Assembly: GCA_023091735.1 (NCBI GenBank)
Contig: JALKBU010000197.1
Location: 1 to 62,545, forward strand
From: Trichomonas tenax
Lineage: Eukaryota; Parabasalia; Trichomonadida; Trichomonadidae
Length of the DNA stretch: 62,545 bases
Direction of reading: 5' to 3'
The notes under the pieces are model-generated. The model searched no databases, was not told the origin of the DNA, and saw only the letters and a program-made list of their open reading frames with translations. The position numbers and the translations under genes are program-made. This document shows, in pieces, positions 20,663 through 29,919 of the stretch. Positions within the stretch are counted from its first letter, which is position 1, and the number at the start of each line of letters is the position of its first letter.

Positions 20663-21385
20663 TTACATAAAGTCGTCATCAATGCCATCATCTTTAGCAT
20701 TGGCGTAAACTTTTGTAGACTGCTTCTTGTCCTTCTTGCCCTGCTTGAGACGTGCAGCGTGTAATTTCTCGTTGATCATCTTGATCAATTCTGCGGATAA
20801 TGATTTCATTTGTTCACCCTTGTAATCATCGATGACAGCACGGATGAATAGCGCGATGAGTTGTGGAGCTTCCTTTGATTTCATGTTGACTTTCTGTGTG
20901 ATAACTTCGACGAGTTTTTGGCGCAAACCATTAAAATCGGGGACGACCATTGGAACAAAGTTCATGTAGTCATCGACAGTGACCTTCTCGTGTGTTCCAC
21001 CGAAGAGATCCATAGCAGCTTCGAAATCCTGCTTTCTCTCCTGCTCCTGCGCGACGTCGATATCGAAAAGTCCTCCTTCGTCGTCGCTGGAGCTCTCCAT
21101 GAGCCTTGCTTTAGCGGCTTCACGGAATGCCTTCTTTTCCTCTTTCCTCCTCTTCTCGGCCTCTATTTCCTCCTGCTTATGCCTAGCGGCGGCCTCCTCG
21201 GCCTCCTTCTTCTGGCGCTCGACCTCCTCGTAGTCAGGAGCGTCTTCCCAGTTATCATATACTTCAGCAGCCGGGGCTTTAGGAGCCTCAGCTGGTTCGT
21301 CGTCCCAGCCACCACCGGCCTGTTCGTTGTTTACGTTGCCCGAATCCGAGCCAGACAGGTCCAGATCGTCTGCGTCAAACAGCAT
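20663..21385 (-). CDS. translation initiation factor eIF3 subunit J (Hcr1-like)
   Basis: A 240-residue protein matching eIF3j, a loosely bound eIF3 subunit that associates with the 40S decoding site and acts in initiation and ribosome recycling. Visible hallmarks are the acidic N-terminus with a GGGWDDE and NWED pattern, a long charged helix rich in Lys, Glu and Ala (about 50-95), the DLFGG segment near 127-131, a globular helical part, and the C-terminal basic stretch followed by an acidic tail ending in Asp-Asp-Asp-Phe-Met. Length is near the family norm. Transcription runs toward TFIIF-alpha. A TCACT initiator match lies 24 bp upstream of the ATG. Confidence 0.9.
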   Translation of the reverse strand: MLFDADDLDLSGSDSGNVNNEQAGGGWDDEPAEAPKAPAAEVYDNWEDAPDYEEVERQKKEAEEAAARHKQEEIEAEKRRKEEKKAFREAAKARLMESSSDDEGGLFDIDVAQEQERKQDFEAAMDLFGGTHEKVTVDDYMNFVPMVVPDFNGLRQKLVEVITQKVNMKSKEAPQLIALFIRAVIDDYKGEQMKSLSAELIKMINEKLHAARLKQGKKDKKQSTKVYANAKDDGIDDDFM

Positions 21386-21408
21386 TTTTTTGTGTTTTGT
21401 AAACCAAA

Positions 21409-21413
21409 AGTGA
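21409..21413 (-). promoter_or_regulatory. initiator (Inr) match upstream of eIF3j
   Basis: On the minus strand this reads TCACT, within TCACTTTTGG, 24 bp before the eIF3j ATG. It matches the trichomonad initiator consensus TCAY(T/A), where transcription begins at the A. The motif is short, so the call rests on position. Confidence 0.45.
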
Positions 21414-21724
21414 CATTAATAGGCCAAAATGAAATATGAATTCAACTGCATTGTGTAGCAATATATATAAAATTTTGGAACAAAAAGTATCTTCTTTTTG
21501 TCATGTAATTTTTATTCTGCTTTGTAAAAATTAAAACGTCAATTTTCTTTATTTATTGAAATTCTGGAAAAAGAAATCGAATTATGATATTCTGTTATCC
21601 GAATAAAGATTTATATTTTTGATGAAATAGGTTATAAGAAAATATCTTTATTTATAATTCTTGAATGAAAACAAATACATACAAATATTTGAAAATTTTC
21701 ATTGGGTAGCATCTTTCATTGATG

Positions 21725-21826
21725 GTGCATGTTAGAGACTCTATTAAGCTTGCTAGAGTTCATTTCAAGCTTGTTAGAGTGCGTATCAAGCTTGCTAGGG
21801 AGTTCATCATGCTTAATAGAACACTC
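21725..21826. repeat. 21-bp minisatellite, about 4-5 degenerate units
   Basis: Units of exactly 21 bp start at 21746, 21767 and 21788, each with the core AAGCTTGYTAGRG, plus weaker units on either side (about 21725 and 21809). The AAGCTT core is itself a palindrome. There is no coding frame across it. It lies in the upstream intergenic region of eIF3j, about 340 bp from the start codon. Confidence 0.75.
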
Positions 21827-21974
21827 TTTGTTATAATGACAGACTTTACATGTCAAAACGTATTTAGAACTGTCATGTAAACACATCGCTTTTTCGTGAC
21901 TCTTTATTATTTATCCTTAACTTTTTCTGGGTTTATTGAACACCAAACTAATCCCTTAGATCTTGGATAAAACT

Positions 21975-22430
21975 TTAATGATAGTCTGTATAATAAATCA
22001 CAGACTGTTCTTTATCAATTTGTATTTCAATTTGTGGCATAATATAAATATTCCCATCATTTACATATTGACTAAATCTAATTTTAAATTTTAAGTCATT
22101 ATAACCTGGTGATTCTTTGGTTAAACTTTCATTATGAATTTTTGTACATGTATATTTAATTATTTCACTACTATTTATAATTTCTAAATAATAAGATGTT
22201 TCATAAATAAATTTTGGATTATATTCATATAACTTTATAAAAATTTTACTAACAGTTATTACCGGATTATTTCTATTAAATTTTATTTTTAATGTATTAT
22301 TTTTGTAATTCCAACGATTAATATATAATTCACTATATATATGTGATATTTGTGTCGGTATACCATTTCTAACATTACTTATTTCATTATCTACATAAAT
22401 TTTAGTAGTAAAATTATCTGATAATATATT
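21975..22430 (-). pseudogene. AT-rich orphan reading frame without start codon
   Basis: On the minus strand 151 codons are open between an upstream TAA (22431-22433) and a terminal TAA (21975-21977), with no ATG in the first three quarters. The translation is rich in Asn, Ile, Tyr and Lys, contains alternating hydrophobic and polar stretches like a beta-rich protein, and uses almost only A/T third positions, unlike neighbouring genes. In such AT-rich DNA a frame this long without a stop is unlikely by chance. I read it as a remnant of a foreign or mobile gene, for example from a large DNA transposon of the Maverick/Polinton type known in trichomonads. That origin is a guess: no family motif was recognised. 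Confidence 0.5.
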
Positions 22431-22433
22431 TTA

Positions 22434-23110
22434 GCATCAAAATAAACTGAATATTTTCGAGTCTATGACAAAAGTGAACATCAAAAAGTGATAGGTAAAC
22501 CTTAAAGTCACTTTTATGAATAAACTGTCACTTTTTGTGCGGGCAAATTGTCACCTTTATAAAAAGTGTCATAAATATCTTTGTAGTCTAACCAATATAT
22601 CCAGGTTAGTGTTGCTGACGAGCCACAACTCTATCATCAACGAGCATATACCTAATTGGTAAGAAAACAACGATATTTATGCATGGTTAAATTGTTGCGA
22701 GAATGTCATTGGGCGAGATTGGCCTGAGACTTTTAAAGCCCTCGAGTGGCCAAGCCAGGTCATATCAAGAACCCACTTATTGATTCAATTTTTAATACAC
22801 ATTACATTTTCACTTTTGATATTAAAAAATTATTATTTTTTTTTTTTTCTATTTTTTATTTTTCGCAGATACCTTTTCATTACAAGATTATTTTCATTTT
22901 TTTACTTATTCTCATAATTATTAATATATCATTAAATTCATAATTAATTATGAATCATGAATTAGATAATGTTTTTATGTTACTTTCATTTTATATATTG
23001 ATTTATATTATTTAGATTCTCAATTCGATCCTTATATTCTTTGTAAAATTCGTTTTTTACTAAATTTTTATTTTTATCTTCAAATTATTCTTTTATAATT
23101 CATATTTACC
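22434..23110. other. intergenic with repeated GTCACTTTT motifs
   Basis: Between about 22450 and 22575 the words AAAAGTGA and TCACTTTT recur in both orientations, giving several overlapping short inverted repeats. Around 22600-22770 GC content rises without a recognisable tRNA or coding frame. 22790-23110 is nearly pure A/T with long T runs. Confidence 0.4.
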
Positions 23111-23296
23111 ATGCAAGAAGGGGTAATTTCGACCAAGTTTCTTGGTTTTCTTAGGTTTGGAGTGCAACAAAAACTTGCAATGAACAAAGAGAAATGGATG
23201 ATGTGCTATCGTCAGGATGCTGATAGCACAAATAACATCCTTCACTATGAGGCCACAACTACTCATAATGAAGTCTTCTTTGGCTTCCAACATTGA
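23111..23296 (+). pseudogene. possible transposase fragment
   Basis: A 61-codon frame in a local GC-richer patch. The segment with a Tyr-Arg-Gln-Asp-Ala-Asp-Ser run followed by an aromatic GF pair is reminiscent of the region before the first catalytic Asp in Mutator-like transposases. The fragment is too short to judge, and no DDE residues can be assigned. Part of it also forms an 8-bp hairpin (23203-23210 with 23222-23229). It could be a chance frame. Confidence 0.22.
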
Positions 23297-23378
23297 GTTC
23301 AATCCATTTCAACCTATTGATACTTTTCCATTTTTTCCCGCTCAAACATGTCACTTTCCTTTATTTTGACATTCTAAC

Positions 23379-23391
23379 TTTACATGTCAAA
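23379..23391 (+). promoter_or_regulatory. TTTACATGTCAAA motif
   Basis: Exact copy of the recurring near-palindrome. It lies in a relic-rich interval with no gene start nearby, so a promoter role for this copy is unsupported. Confidence 0.3.
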
Positions 23392-23527
23392 AATAAGTTG
23401 CATGTCAGAAAAGCACGTTGTTCTATTTTGTCCCAGTCCCGAATATTTTCTTAAAAAATATTAAAATTATGGACAGAATTGTGTTTAACCAATAACTCTT
23501 ATATCCGTTAGAACTCTTCCATCTAAT

Positions 23528-23940
23528 TAATTATAATATCGTGTTCTTTAGATCTCAACAATGTTTGCATAATTTGTCTATACCGCATTTTCTTGTTTTC
23601 CATTCGCGATGACTCAAAATCATATAGCTTAGGTTCTGTTAATGTCATTTCAGATATTCTCGTCCTTGTCCGTTCTTCCTTATATTCGTCCTTATAATTT
23701 TATATGATTAATTGCCTTCGTAGCACTATCCCAAACCCATATGCATCAATGGGACTAAGGAAATCATCTCCAAATATTCTAATTTACAATATGACATCCG
23801 AGATTATGTGAAAAGTAGCTTTTAGCGGCCAAGCTTCGTTTCCACATTTATATACCCAGAGCTGCTTTGATGCAAATGTGTAAATGAGCCAACTATTACT
23901 TTGAATAACTTTGATAAAATCATATATATTTACTGGATTA
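23528..23940 (-). pseudogene. possible protein-kinase C-terminal remnant
   Basis: On the minus strand one frame stays nearly open over about 400 bp with two in-frame stops. It contains SPIDAYGFGIVL, similar to the helix-F region of tyrosine-kinase-like kinases (typically S-x-D-V-Y-S-F-G). No catalytic loop or ATP site is visible upstream, so at most a decayed 3' part is present. Weak evidence. Confidence 0.25.
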
Positions 23941-24126
23941 CAACAAAATTATCAACATTTCATAGCATGATATGAGAATATTCCATATGTAAAAGAATCT
24001 ACGGACATTATTTCACTCGGAAGTAATGACTTGGAACTACTCAGTTTCTACGTATGTGTTCGATATCAAAATGATAATCTATTATTGATATACATCATGC
24101 GGATATATTTTTTTCTTGTAGAGAAA

Positions 24127-24765
24127 TCAGTACATAGGACTTCCGAAACTTCTGATAGTACCAACACCGAGTTTTACTTGGTCTGTATCTGGTTTGGGGA
24201 ATATTTTAACTCTCGACTCGATTTCCTTCTCGATCAAATCAAATGAGATGACCAATCTGTCGAATACTGATTGATCTAATTTAATTGGGCCGTGTGGACG
24301 CGGTGCTCCCCAATTTGTCTCTTCCCAGAACCAATATATATCATCCTGTGATCCTGTTATCTTTTGGCCTGTGATTCGATTAATTGCATTTCCCATTAAC
24401 GGGCGAAAGATTTTAAGTGTGTTTGTATTGTCGAAATATATAATTGCTGCAGAGGTGAATGCAGAAGCACCTATTTTAACGTGTTCTATGACCATTGCAT
24501 AACAAAATCCATTTGGAAGGCGGACGTATTTGTGAAAGTATGTTCCAGCGGGAAATTCTGCCGCTTTACATAAATCTGCTTCGAATGATCGGGAACAATT
24601 GTCATAATTATTGACAAATCCTTTTAATAAATCTCGAAATTTTTCAAGCGACATTGAATAAGATTTAATACCTCCCTTAGGGAGAGGTATGTGAGAATTG
24701 GGAATAACAATTTGATCATCAGGGATATATTTCCTTTTTGCACGTGGTGTGTTGAATGAATCCAT
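24127..24765 (-). CDS. hypothetical protein
   Basis: A 212-residue soluble protein I do not recognise. It has a Lys/Arg-rich N-terminus, a Pro-rich stretch near 25-35, then a mixed alpha/beta body with a hydrophobic core around 85-125 and a Trp-rich segment (YWFWEETNWG) near 150. There is no signal peptide or membrane segment. The open frame begins at TTG 24801; the first ATG is at 24763-24765. On the coding strand a TCACT initiator match (24776-24780) lies about 10 bp upstream of the ATG, which supports this start and suggests an expressed gene. Flanks are relic-rich. Confidence 0.72.
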   Translation of the reverse strand: MDSFNTPRAKRKYIPDDQIVIPNSHIPLPKGGIKSYSMSLEKFRDLLKGFVNNYDNCSRSFEADLCKAAEFPAGTYFHKYVRLPNGFCYAMVIEHVKIGASAFTSAAIIYFDNTNTLKIFRPLMGNAINRITGQKITGSQDDIYWFWEETNWGAPRPHGPIKLDQSVFDRLVISFDLIEKEIESRVKIFPKPDTDQVKLGVGTIRSFGSPMY

Positions 24766-26393
24766 GATGATAAAAAGTGACGAAAATTTACCTAATGACA
24801 AAATATTTTATAATATCAAGATCATTGACGAACTTATATGTATTGATAGATATCCTAACAGCCTGCAATAGTCAAGTAAAGGAAGTCGAATTTTTATCCT
24901 AATTAAAATAAAAAATGAATGTAATATACATTGAGATCTTAAATGATAAATAGTGATTTTTATGATGAATCAAATAACGTCAATTAGAAGCTGATAAGTA
25001 TGTTACGCAGTGTCATTGAAAACATCACCATTTTATCACCTAAGTCCAGTAAAATTTCTGGAAACTAGATATGCCTTAATCGAAAATGTTTGAGAAAAAA
25101 TAACTCCAACTTTTCATTTGCGAACTAACACCTGATTTTCATTTTCTTTGTGGATTCGTTTGATCATATCATCATATATTAACGAATTTTAGACATTTCT
25201 TATATTCATGCGTTGTATCTTCTATCACGTGATACAAATTTTTCGTTAGAAACAATTAAAAATTTATTGAATTTTAAAAAAAAAATAAGTAATCTTTTAT
25301 TGGAGCTTTCGTTTTTGATACAATCCTTAGCTAATATTGCAGGAATTGACAATAAATTTTATGTAAATGTTTAACAGCTCTTTAAGCCTGACAATATATT
25401 AAAGTTATAGGATGAAAACTGCCAAAGGTGTGGAGTTGGTCTCAGCAAAGTTCTTCCAAGCAAAAATATTGAGAAAAACCATCAAAATTTTAATTGCTGA
25501 GTGTAATTCTCTATATCAATCATACACATCAATTTCATTCTTTGCACATTATAGATGGCATTATGATAAATAATATAAAACGAAGAAGATAAAATTTGAT
25601 AACAATTTTCAAAAAATGGAAAACTTCGAGAACATAGACCTTAAAATGCTCTACCAAACCAAGCAAAACACAAGACATTGCAATAATTGACTACAATATT
25701 ATTATTTGCCTTGAATAAATTTAAACATAATCATGATATAACTCACGTGCACAATTTGAAATTTTTTCAGGCACGAAAAATGCTCAAATTTTGTCAGAAT
25801 GACAAAAATGCAGTTAACTCTCAATCTATCAAAGATTGGACCTAGATATTAAAAATGAATGGGGTTAAGTTGTATATGGATTCGATAACTGCTATCAGCT
25901 TTCGTTGACCATTTGCCTGCGTTTGGATGCTACGGAGGTTTCTCAACACCCTATATATTCAATTAACTAGCTGTATTTTTACTGCTAAGTAAAGTGGAAT
26001 ATCAGGTTTTGTTTCTTTTTGCTATGTTTTCCATTTTAAAAACCTATGTTTGCAATCATTAACACTTAATTTGCTATATTTTGTTATTTCCTAGATAAGA
26101 ATTTGGATGAAACAATCAATAGCTGGAATTTCAATATCGTGATTTAGGAATCATATAAAATTAGACTTAGATATGTGTAGAATACTAAAATATGTATGAT
26201 GTGCTTTCGAATTTTGTTTGATTTTTGATATATTTCAGATTTTTTTGGGGAAAAAAACAAATTGAATATGAAGCTTTTTTAAAGTTGCTGAGATTTAACG
26301 AGAAAGTGATCCCACATAGCTGCTGTATCTGGCCGTGATAATAGGAACTGATTAAGTTGTAACACCGTGGAGATATTGCTCCACCAAAAAATG

Positions 26394-26404
26394 TGACATG
26401 TAAA
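26394..26404 (+). promoter_or_regulatory. TGACATGTAAA motif
   Basis: Copy of the recurring 11-mer, 468 bp upstream of the Myb ATG. Function unknown. Confidence 0.3.
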
Positions 26405-26846
26405 TCCATAAAAAAATGTAAATTGCTAAAAAATTGAATTCATTATCAATGCTGTTTTTATAAGTACTCAAGTGTATAGAAGCTAAATATCAAATCAAAT
26501 AATAAAACCAAAGTGATGTCAAAATATTTTTCATTTTTATTGATAGTTTTTGAAAATCCTAGATATTTGAAACATTTTTGAATCATTATTTAGGATTTGT
26601 CAAATAAACAAAATTTTACTTGTCATCTGATAATTTATTTGTCAAAAAAATAAAATGTTTATTTTTATTGTATTTATGATAAACATATTAAGTATAGTCC
26701 AATTATCAAGAAAAAATAAAATTGTTGAAATGATTATTCATTTTCTTATATATTTAGGCATCCCTAAACGTAGGAAATCCAAAAATCATGATAAAACGGG
26801 AAAATAATTTTTCATAGAAAAAACCCGCGCAAATTGGCACTTTTCG

Positions 26847-26854
26847 AACGGTTT
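26847..26854 (+). promoter_or_regulatory. M3-type Myb recognition element upstream of a Myb gene
   Basis: AACGGTTT fits the trichomonad M3 core promoter motif, (A/G/T)(A/G)C(G/C)G(T/C)T(T/A/G), which in Trichomonas is bound by a Myb-like protein. It ends 18 bp before the ATG of a two-repeat Myb gene. The preceding TTGGCACTTTTCGAA is shared with the promoter at 4150. Autoregulation is possible but inferred. Confidence 0.5.
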
Positions 26855-26872
26855 TAATTTACATTGAATCAA

Positions 26873-27409
26873 ATGTCGGGGTTTGAAAAAGGCCAAGTTA
26901 CGCCTCACCATGAACTCCCGACAATGGTAGAGCCCCTGAACCAACTTACGCCAATTCCCGATTATCTGGCTGATTATGCAGTGCAACCGCCGAATATGAA
27001 AGCCGCTAAAAAGCAGAAATTCACGCCTGAGGAAGATGAAATGCTCAAACGCGCAGTAGCGCAACACGGAAGCGATTGGAAGGTGATTGCTGCTACATTC
27101 CCTAATCGAAATGCTAGACAATGCCGTGATAGATGGAAAAACTACTTAGCACCGACAATAACCCACACACCATGGACCGCAGAAGAGGACACACTATTAG
27201 TACAGAAAATCCAGGAATACGGACGACAATGGGCAATTATTGCTAAATTCTTCCCAGGAAGAACAGACATTCACATTAAAAATCGGTGGGTGACTATTTC
27301 AAACAAGCTTGGTTTAAATCAACAGCAAGCTTTGCAAGTTGAGTCTAACGAGATGATTCAAAATGTTAATATGATCGATCCTAATATTAAGCCCAATGAG
27401 CAGCCCTAA
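26873..27409 (+). CDS. Myb-like DNA-binding protein (two repeats)
   Basis: A 178-residue nuclear DNA-binding protein. Two Myb/SANT repeats are clear: residues about 48-93 (FTPEEDEMLKRAV...W...R...QCRDRWKNYL) and 99-147 (WTAEEDTLL...W...I...R...HIKNRWVTI). The spaced tryptophans and the recognition-helix pattern are intact. This R2R3-type layout with short flanks is the standard small trichomonad Myb, a family known to bind MRE-type core elements and regulate gene-specific transcription. The N-terminal 47 residues and the tail have no known domain. The frame opens at TTG 26864, but the ATG at 26873 is the first usable start. An AACGGTT element lies just upstream. Confidence 0.92.
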   Translation: MSGFEKGQVTPHHELPTMVEPLNQLTPIPDYLADYAVQPPNMKAAKKQKFTPEEDEMLKRAVAQHGSDWKVIAATFPNRNARQCRDRWKNYLAPTITHTPWTAEEDTLLVQKIQEYGRQWAIIAKFFPGRTDIHIKNRWVTISNKLGLNQQQALQVESNEMIQNVNMIDPNIKPNEQP

Positions 27410-27888
27410 AATGTATTTTTCCTGATATTTTTATTTAAGAATGAGAAGTAATTAAAAGAGTTTTCGGTTAATATCAATACCGTATATGATTTGAACGGTC
27501 GGAAGTGAATTTGACGGTATCCTCTCAATTTTAGTTTACAAAATAATGGTACCGCTAGGATCGCAGCATTTTGGAAATACTATTAATGGTACTTTTAGGC
27601 CTTAACGAATTTTTGACATTTGGCAAATTATGTGGAGGCCATATAGTTACAATGTCTCTTTGCGTGCATTCGATATAATAGCAATTCAAAAACATAAGCA
27701 TGCGAACAGAAAGTGCAATTTAAATAAAAACGTATTTTTTCAAAATGCTCGCCATATATCAAATATAAGATCTTCTATGTATATAAATTCAAATAAACAT
27801 CAAATGGAGTTGATTTAGTTTTAGAAATTGTCTGGAAAATAACTAAACTTTTTAAACATTGATATAAAAATAAAACATTGATTGAAAC
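27410..27888. other. intergenic, no feature seen
   Basis: AT-rich spacer between the Myb gene and the MITE-like element. No credible gene, repeat or hairpin was found. Confidence 0.5.
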
Positions 27889-28255
27889 ATTGTATACCCT
27901 ATATCTGTAGCGTATAATAATCCGTCAAACGAAAAGTGGTACTTTACATGTCAGATTTGGCATGTAAAGTGATGTTTTAAAATTAGAAGGGTATGTCTCA
28001 ATCATAAAAAGTGACAAATATAATTTTGCCTTTTTCCTACAAGAGCGAAGTCAAGAGAGACTGCGACTGTCTCAAAGACACCATGAGAATGGGACCCCAT
28101 GGTGTCTTTGAGACAGTCGCAATTATTTTTTCATGAAGTTACTTTTGGAGTCACACCCTTTTTATTATATGTCAGATTCATCTGCCAAATTTGACATGTA
28201 AAATGTCACTTTTCGTCTGACGAAATATTATACGCAACAATTGTATACCCTATAT
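27889..28255. mobile_element. MITE-like element with TTTACATGTCA in both ends and a perfect internal hairpin
   Basis: Direct repeats ATTGTATACCCTATAT (16 bp) at 27889-27904 and 28240-28255 flank a roughly 335-bp unit, like a target-site duplication. Inside, the ends are inverted repeats of about 60 bp sharing GCGTATAATA, then CGTCARACGAAAAGTG, TTTACATGTCA and ATTTGGCA. The centre carries a perfect 23-bp inverted repeat (28063-28085 with 28098-28120) with a 12-base loop. There is no coding frame. The 16-bp flanking repeat is long for common DNA transposons, so it may partly belong to the element. The ends carry the same 11-mer found near several gene starts. Confidence 0.8.
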
Positions 28256-28560
28256 GTACATATTTTACTAATGAAAGTCGATAACTCCAAAAATAAATTA
28301 TTTTGAAATTATCTTGATGAAGATTTTATTATCAGCTACTATAACCATACACAATAGTTACACTTGTTGTACTTTGTTTAAATGTATCTGCTTCATTGAG
28401 GCTCATCGGTATATTTATAGAGTCAATACGCACTTTTCTTCTCCAGAGCCCATTTTTTTGGAAAAAAATTTAGAGAGAACACTTTTTTCTCTGGTTTGGA
28501 AAAATCAGGGAGTAAAAAAGTCTAAATGTTCAAGGAAAATAATAAAAAATATTATAGAAC
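28256..28560. other. intergenic downstream of Rab
   Basis: About 300 bp between the MITE-like element and the 3' end of the Rab gene. The 91-codon frame overlapping 28314-28589 runs into the Rab coding sequence on the other strand and is rejected. Confidence 0.5.
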
Positions 28561-29148
28561 TTAGCAGGCACAACCTCCCTGCTTCTTAGTACTATTTAGA
28601 TCTACATCGTCTGTCTTAACAGTGAGTGTTGACTCCTGGCTGTCCTTAAGCATCTTGGAGATGGATAAATCAAACAAGTGGTTGATGCCTGTACCTGAAG
28701 CGGCACTTGTCTCGCAATACAAAGCACCGTTCTGAGAAGCTAAGAGCTTTGCATGATCATCGTGAACGACACGGTCATCATACAAATCTGCCTTGTTTCC
28801 GCAAATCATAATGACGGATGAGCCCTTAAGGTTCTTCTTGAGTTCCTTGAGCCAGTAATCGACAGATTCGTAGCTCGGGGAGTTTGTTACGTCATAAACA
28901 ATGATGGCAATCTGAGCACTACGGTAATACATTGGCGCCAGTCCACGGTAAACTTCCTGTCCTGCTGTATCCCAGATTCTGAGCTCGAGGTTGTGTCCAT
29001 CGACAACGACATTTTTGGAAACAAAGGCGGCACCAATCGTGGGTTTAAGAGACTCCGCGTATTTGCCAGTCATAAATCTGTTGATAATGGAAGTCTTGCC
29101 AACACCACTATCACCAAGTAAAACTACTTTAACTACTTCAGGATTCAT
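28561..29148 (-). CDS. Rab-family small GTPase (Rab5-like group)
   Basis: A 195-residue membrane-trafficking switch. All G motifs are intact: GDSGVGKT at 12-19, the switch I Thr in PTIGAAF, WDTAGQE at 59-65, NKAD at 118-121 and ETSA at 146-149. The C-terminus ends in Cys-Ala-Cys, a double-geranylgeranylation signal, so the protein should anchor to membranes. The YRGLAPMYYRSAQ stretch after switch II resembles the Rab5/Rab21/Rab22 group, which works in early endocytosis, but the subgroup is uncertain because trichomonads have many expanded Rabs. An M3-type GACGGTTT lies 6 bp upstream of the ATG. Confidence 0.92.
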   Translation of the reverse strand: MNPEVVKVVLLGDSGVGKTSIINRFMTGKYAESLKPTIGAAFVSKNVVVDGHNLELRIWDTAGQEVYRGLAPMYYRSAQIAIIVYDVTNSPSYESVDYWLKELKKNLKGSSVIMICGNKADLYDDRVVHDDHAKLLASQNGALYCETSAASGTGINHLFDLSISKMLKDSQESTLTVKTDDVDLNSTKKQGGCAC

Positions 29149-29154
29149 TTATAA

Positions 29155-29162
29155 AAACCGTC
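29155..29162 (-). promoter_or_regulatory. M3-type element upstream of Rab
   Basis: On the minus strand GACGGTTT fits the M3 consensus and ends 6 bp before the Rab start codon. M3 is degenerate and matches by chance, so the support comes from the close spacing. Confidence 0.38.
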
Positions 29163-29919
29163 AAGATACGGTTGTAGGTGCTTCTTGGTGACAATACTAA
29201 ATTTTAATGATTTGGGGTCAACGCACGCTGTTTCAGGGTAAATCTAGTGAATTTATTCGGTTAGCAAATTTCTAAAAACGAAAAAACTCAAAATGACGAT
29301 TTGAGCGTGAATTTGGACTTTTATATGATGTTAGAGACCATTCATAATCTTAAAAAAGTAATAATCATATTTTCAATGGATTCACATGTAACTATTTGTG
29401 CAGATCATAAATATTGATATAAAATTTATTTACAATCTCTTAAAATTTACTGAGAATTGGATGCCAAAATTATTTTTTATTCCATGTTTCAATATTACTA
29501 TTGATGTATTCCTTGTAATTCATCTTAAGAATGTTCAAAACGATTTTTTTATTTGATTTATTCATTAATCATTAGTTTTTATTTGGTATTCAATCTCTGT
29601 GCAGCTGTTGCTATTAGTCTATAATGATTTGGCAAATGTTCGTTATATTTTTTACACCGGCCACTCTAAAAATCAAAAACTCTCCGACTTTTAATTATCT
29701 TTTTTTATGTGCTATTTAATTCCACTCTCTCGGGACTTACAAAATCGTTCAAACATAATAAAAATATAGACAAAAAATGTAGAATTATCAAAATTTTGAT
29801 GTTTTAGAAATATTTTCGAAAATTGATTCCAGGGAAATGCATTTATATTACAAATAGATCCTGAATATACAATAAAATCAAAAAATAATTATGGGCAATT
29901 TTTTCACTTATATTTATAA
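29163..29919. promoter_or_regulatory. divergent intergenic region (Rab / coiled-coil gene)
   Basis: About 760 bp separating two divergently transcribed genes, so both promoters lie here. Apart from the M3 match at the Rab side and the TCACT initiator at 29904-29908 no clear element is seen. Confidence 0.4.
29904..29908 (+). promoter_or_regulatory. initiator (Inr) match
   Basis: TCACT with the A 14 bp before the ATG at 29920, matching the trichomonad initiator TCAY(T/A) at the usual short distance. Confidence 0.45.

Larger units (their letters stand above)
24766..26872. other. long intergenic region upstream of Myb
   Basis: About 2.1 kb of AT-rich DNA with no convincing gene. It has one TGACATGTAAA motif (26394-26404) and, at its right end, the probable Myb promoter. 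A frame on the minus strand at 26185-26409 has no recognisable features. Confidence 0.5.

Noticed and set aside
22600..22780. tRNA-like segment
   Set aside because: GC-richer, but no acceptor stem, T arm or anticodon arm could be paired.
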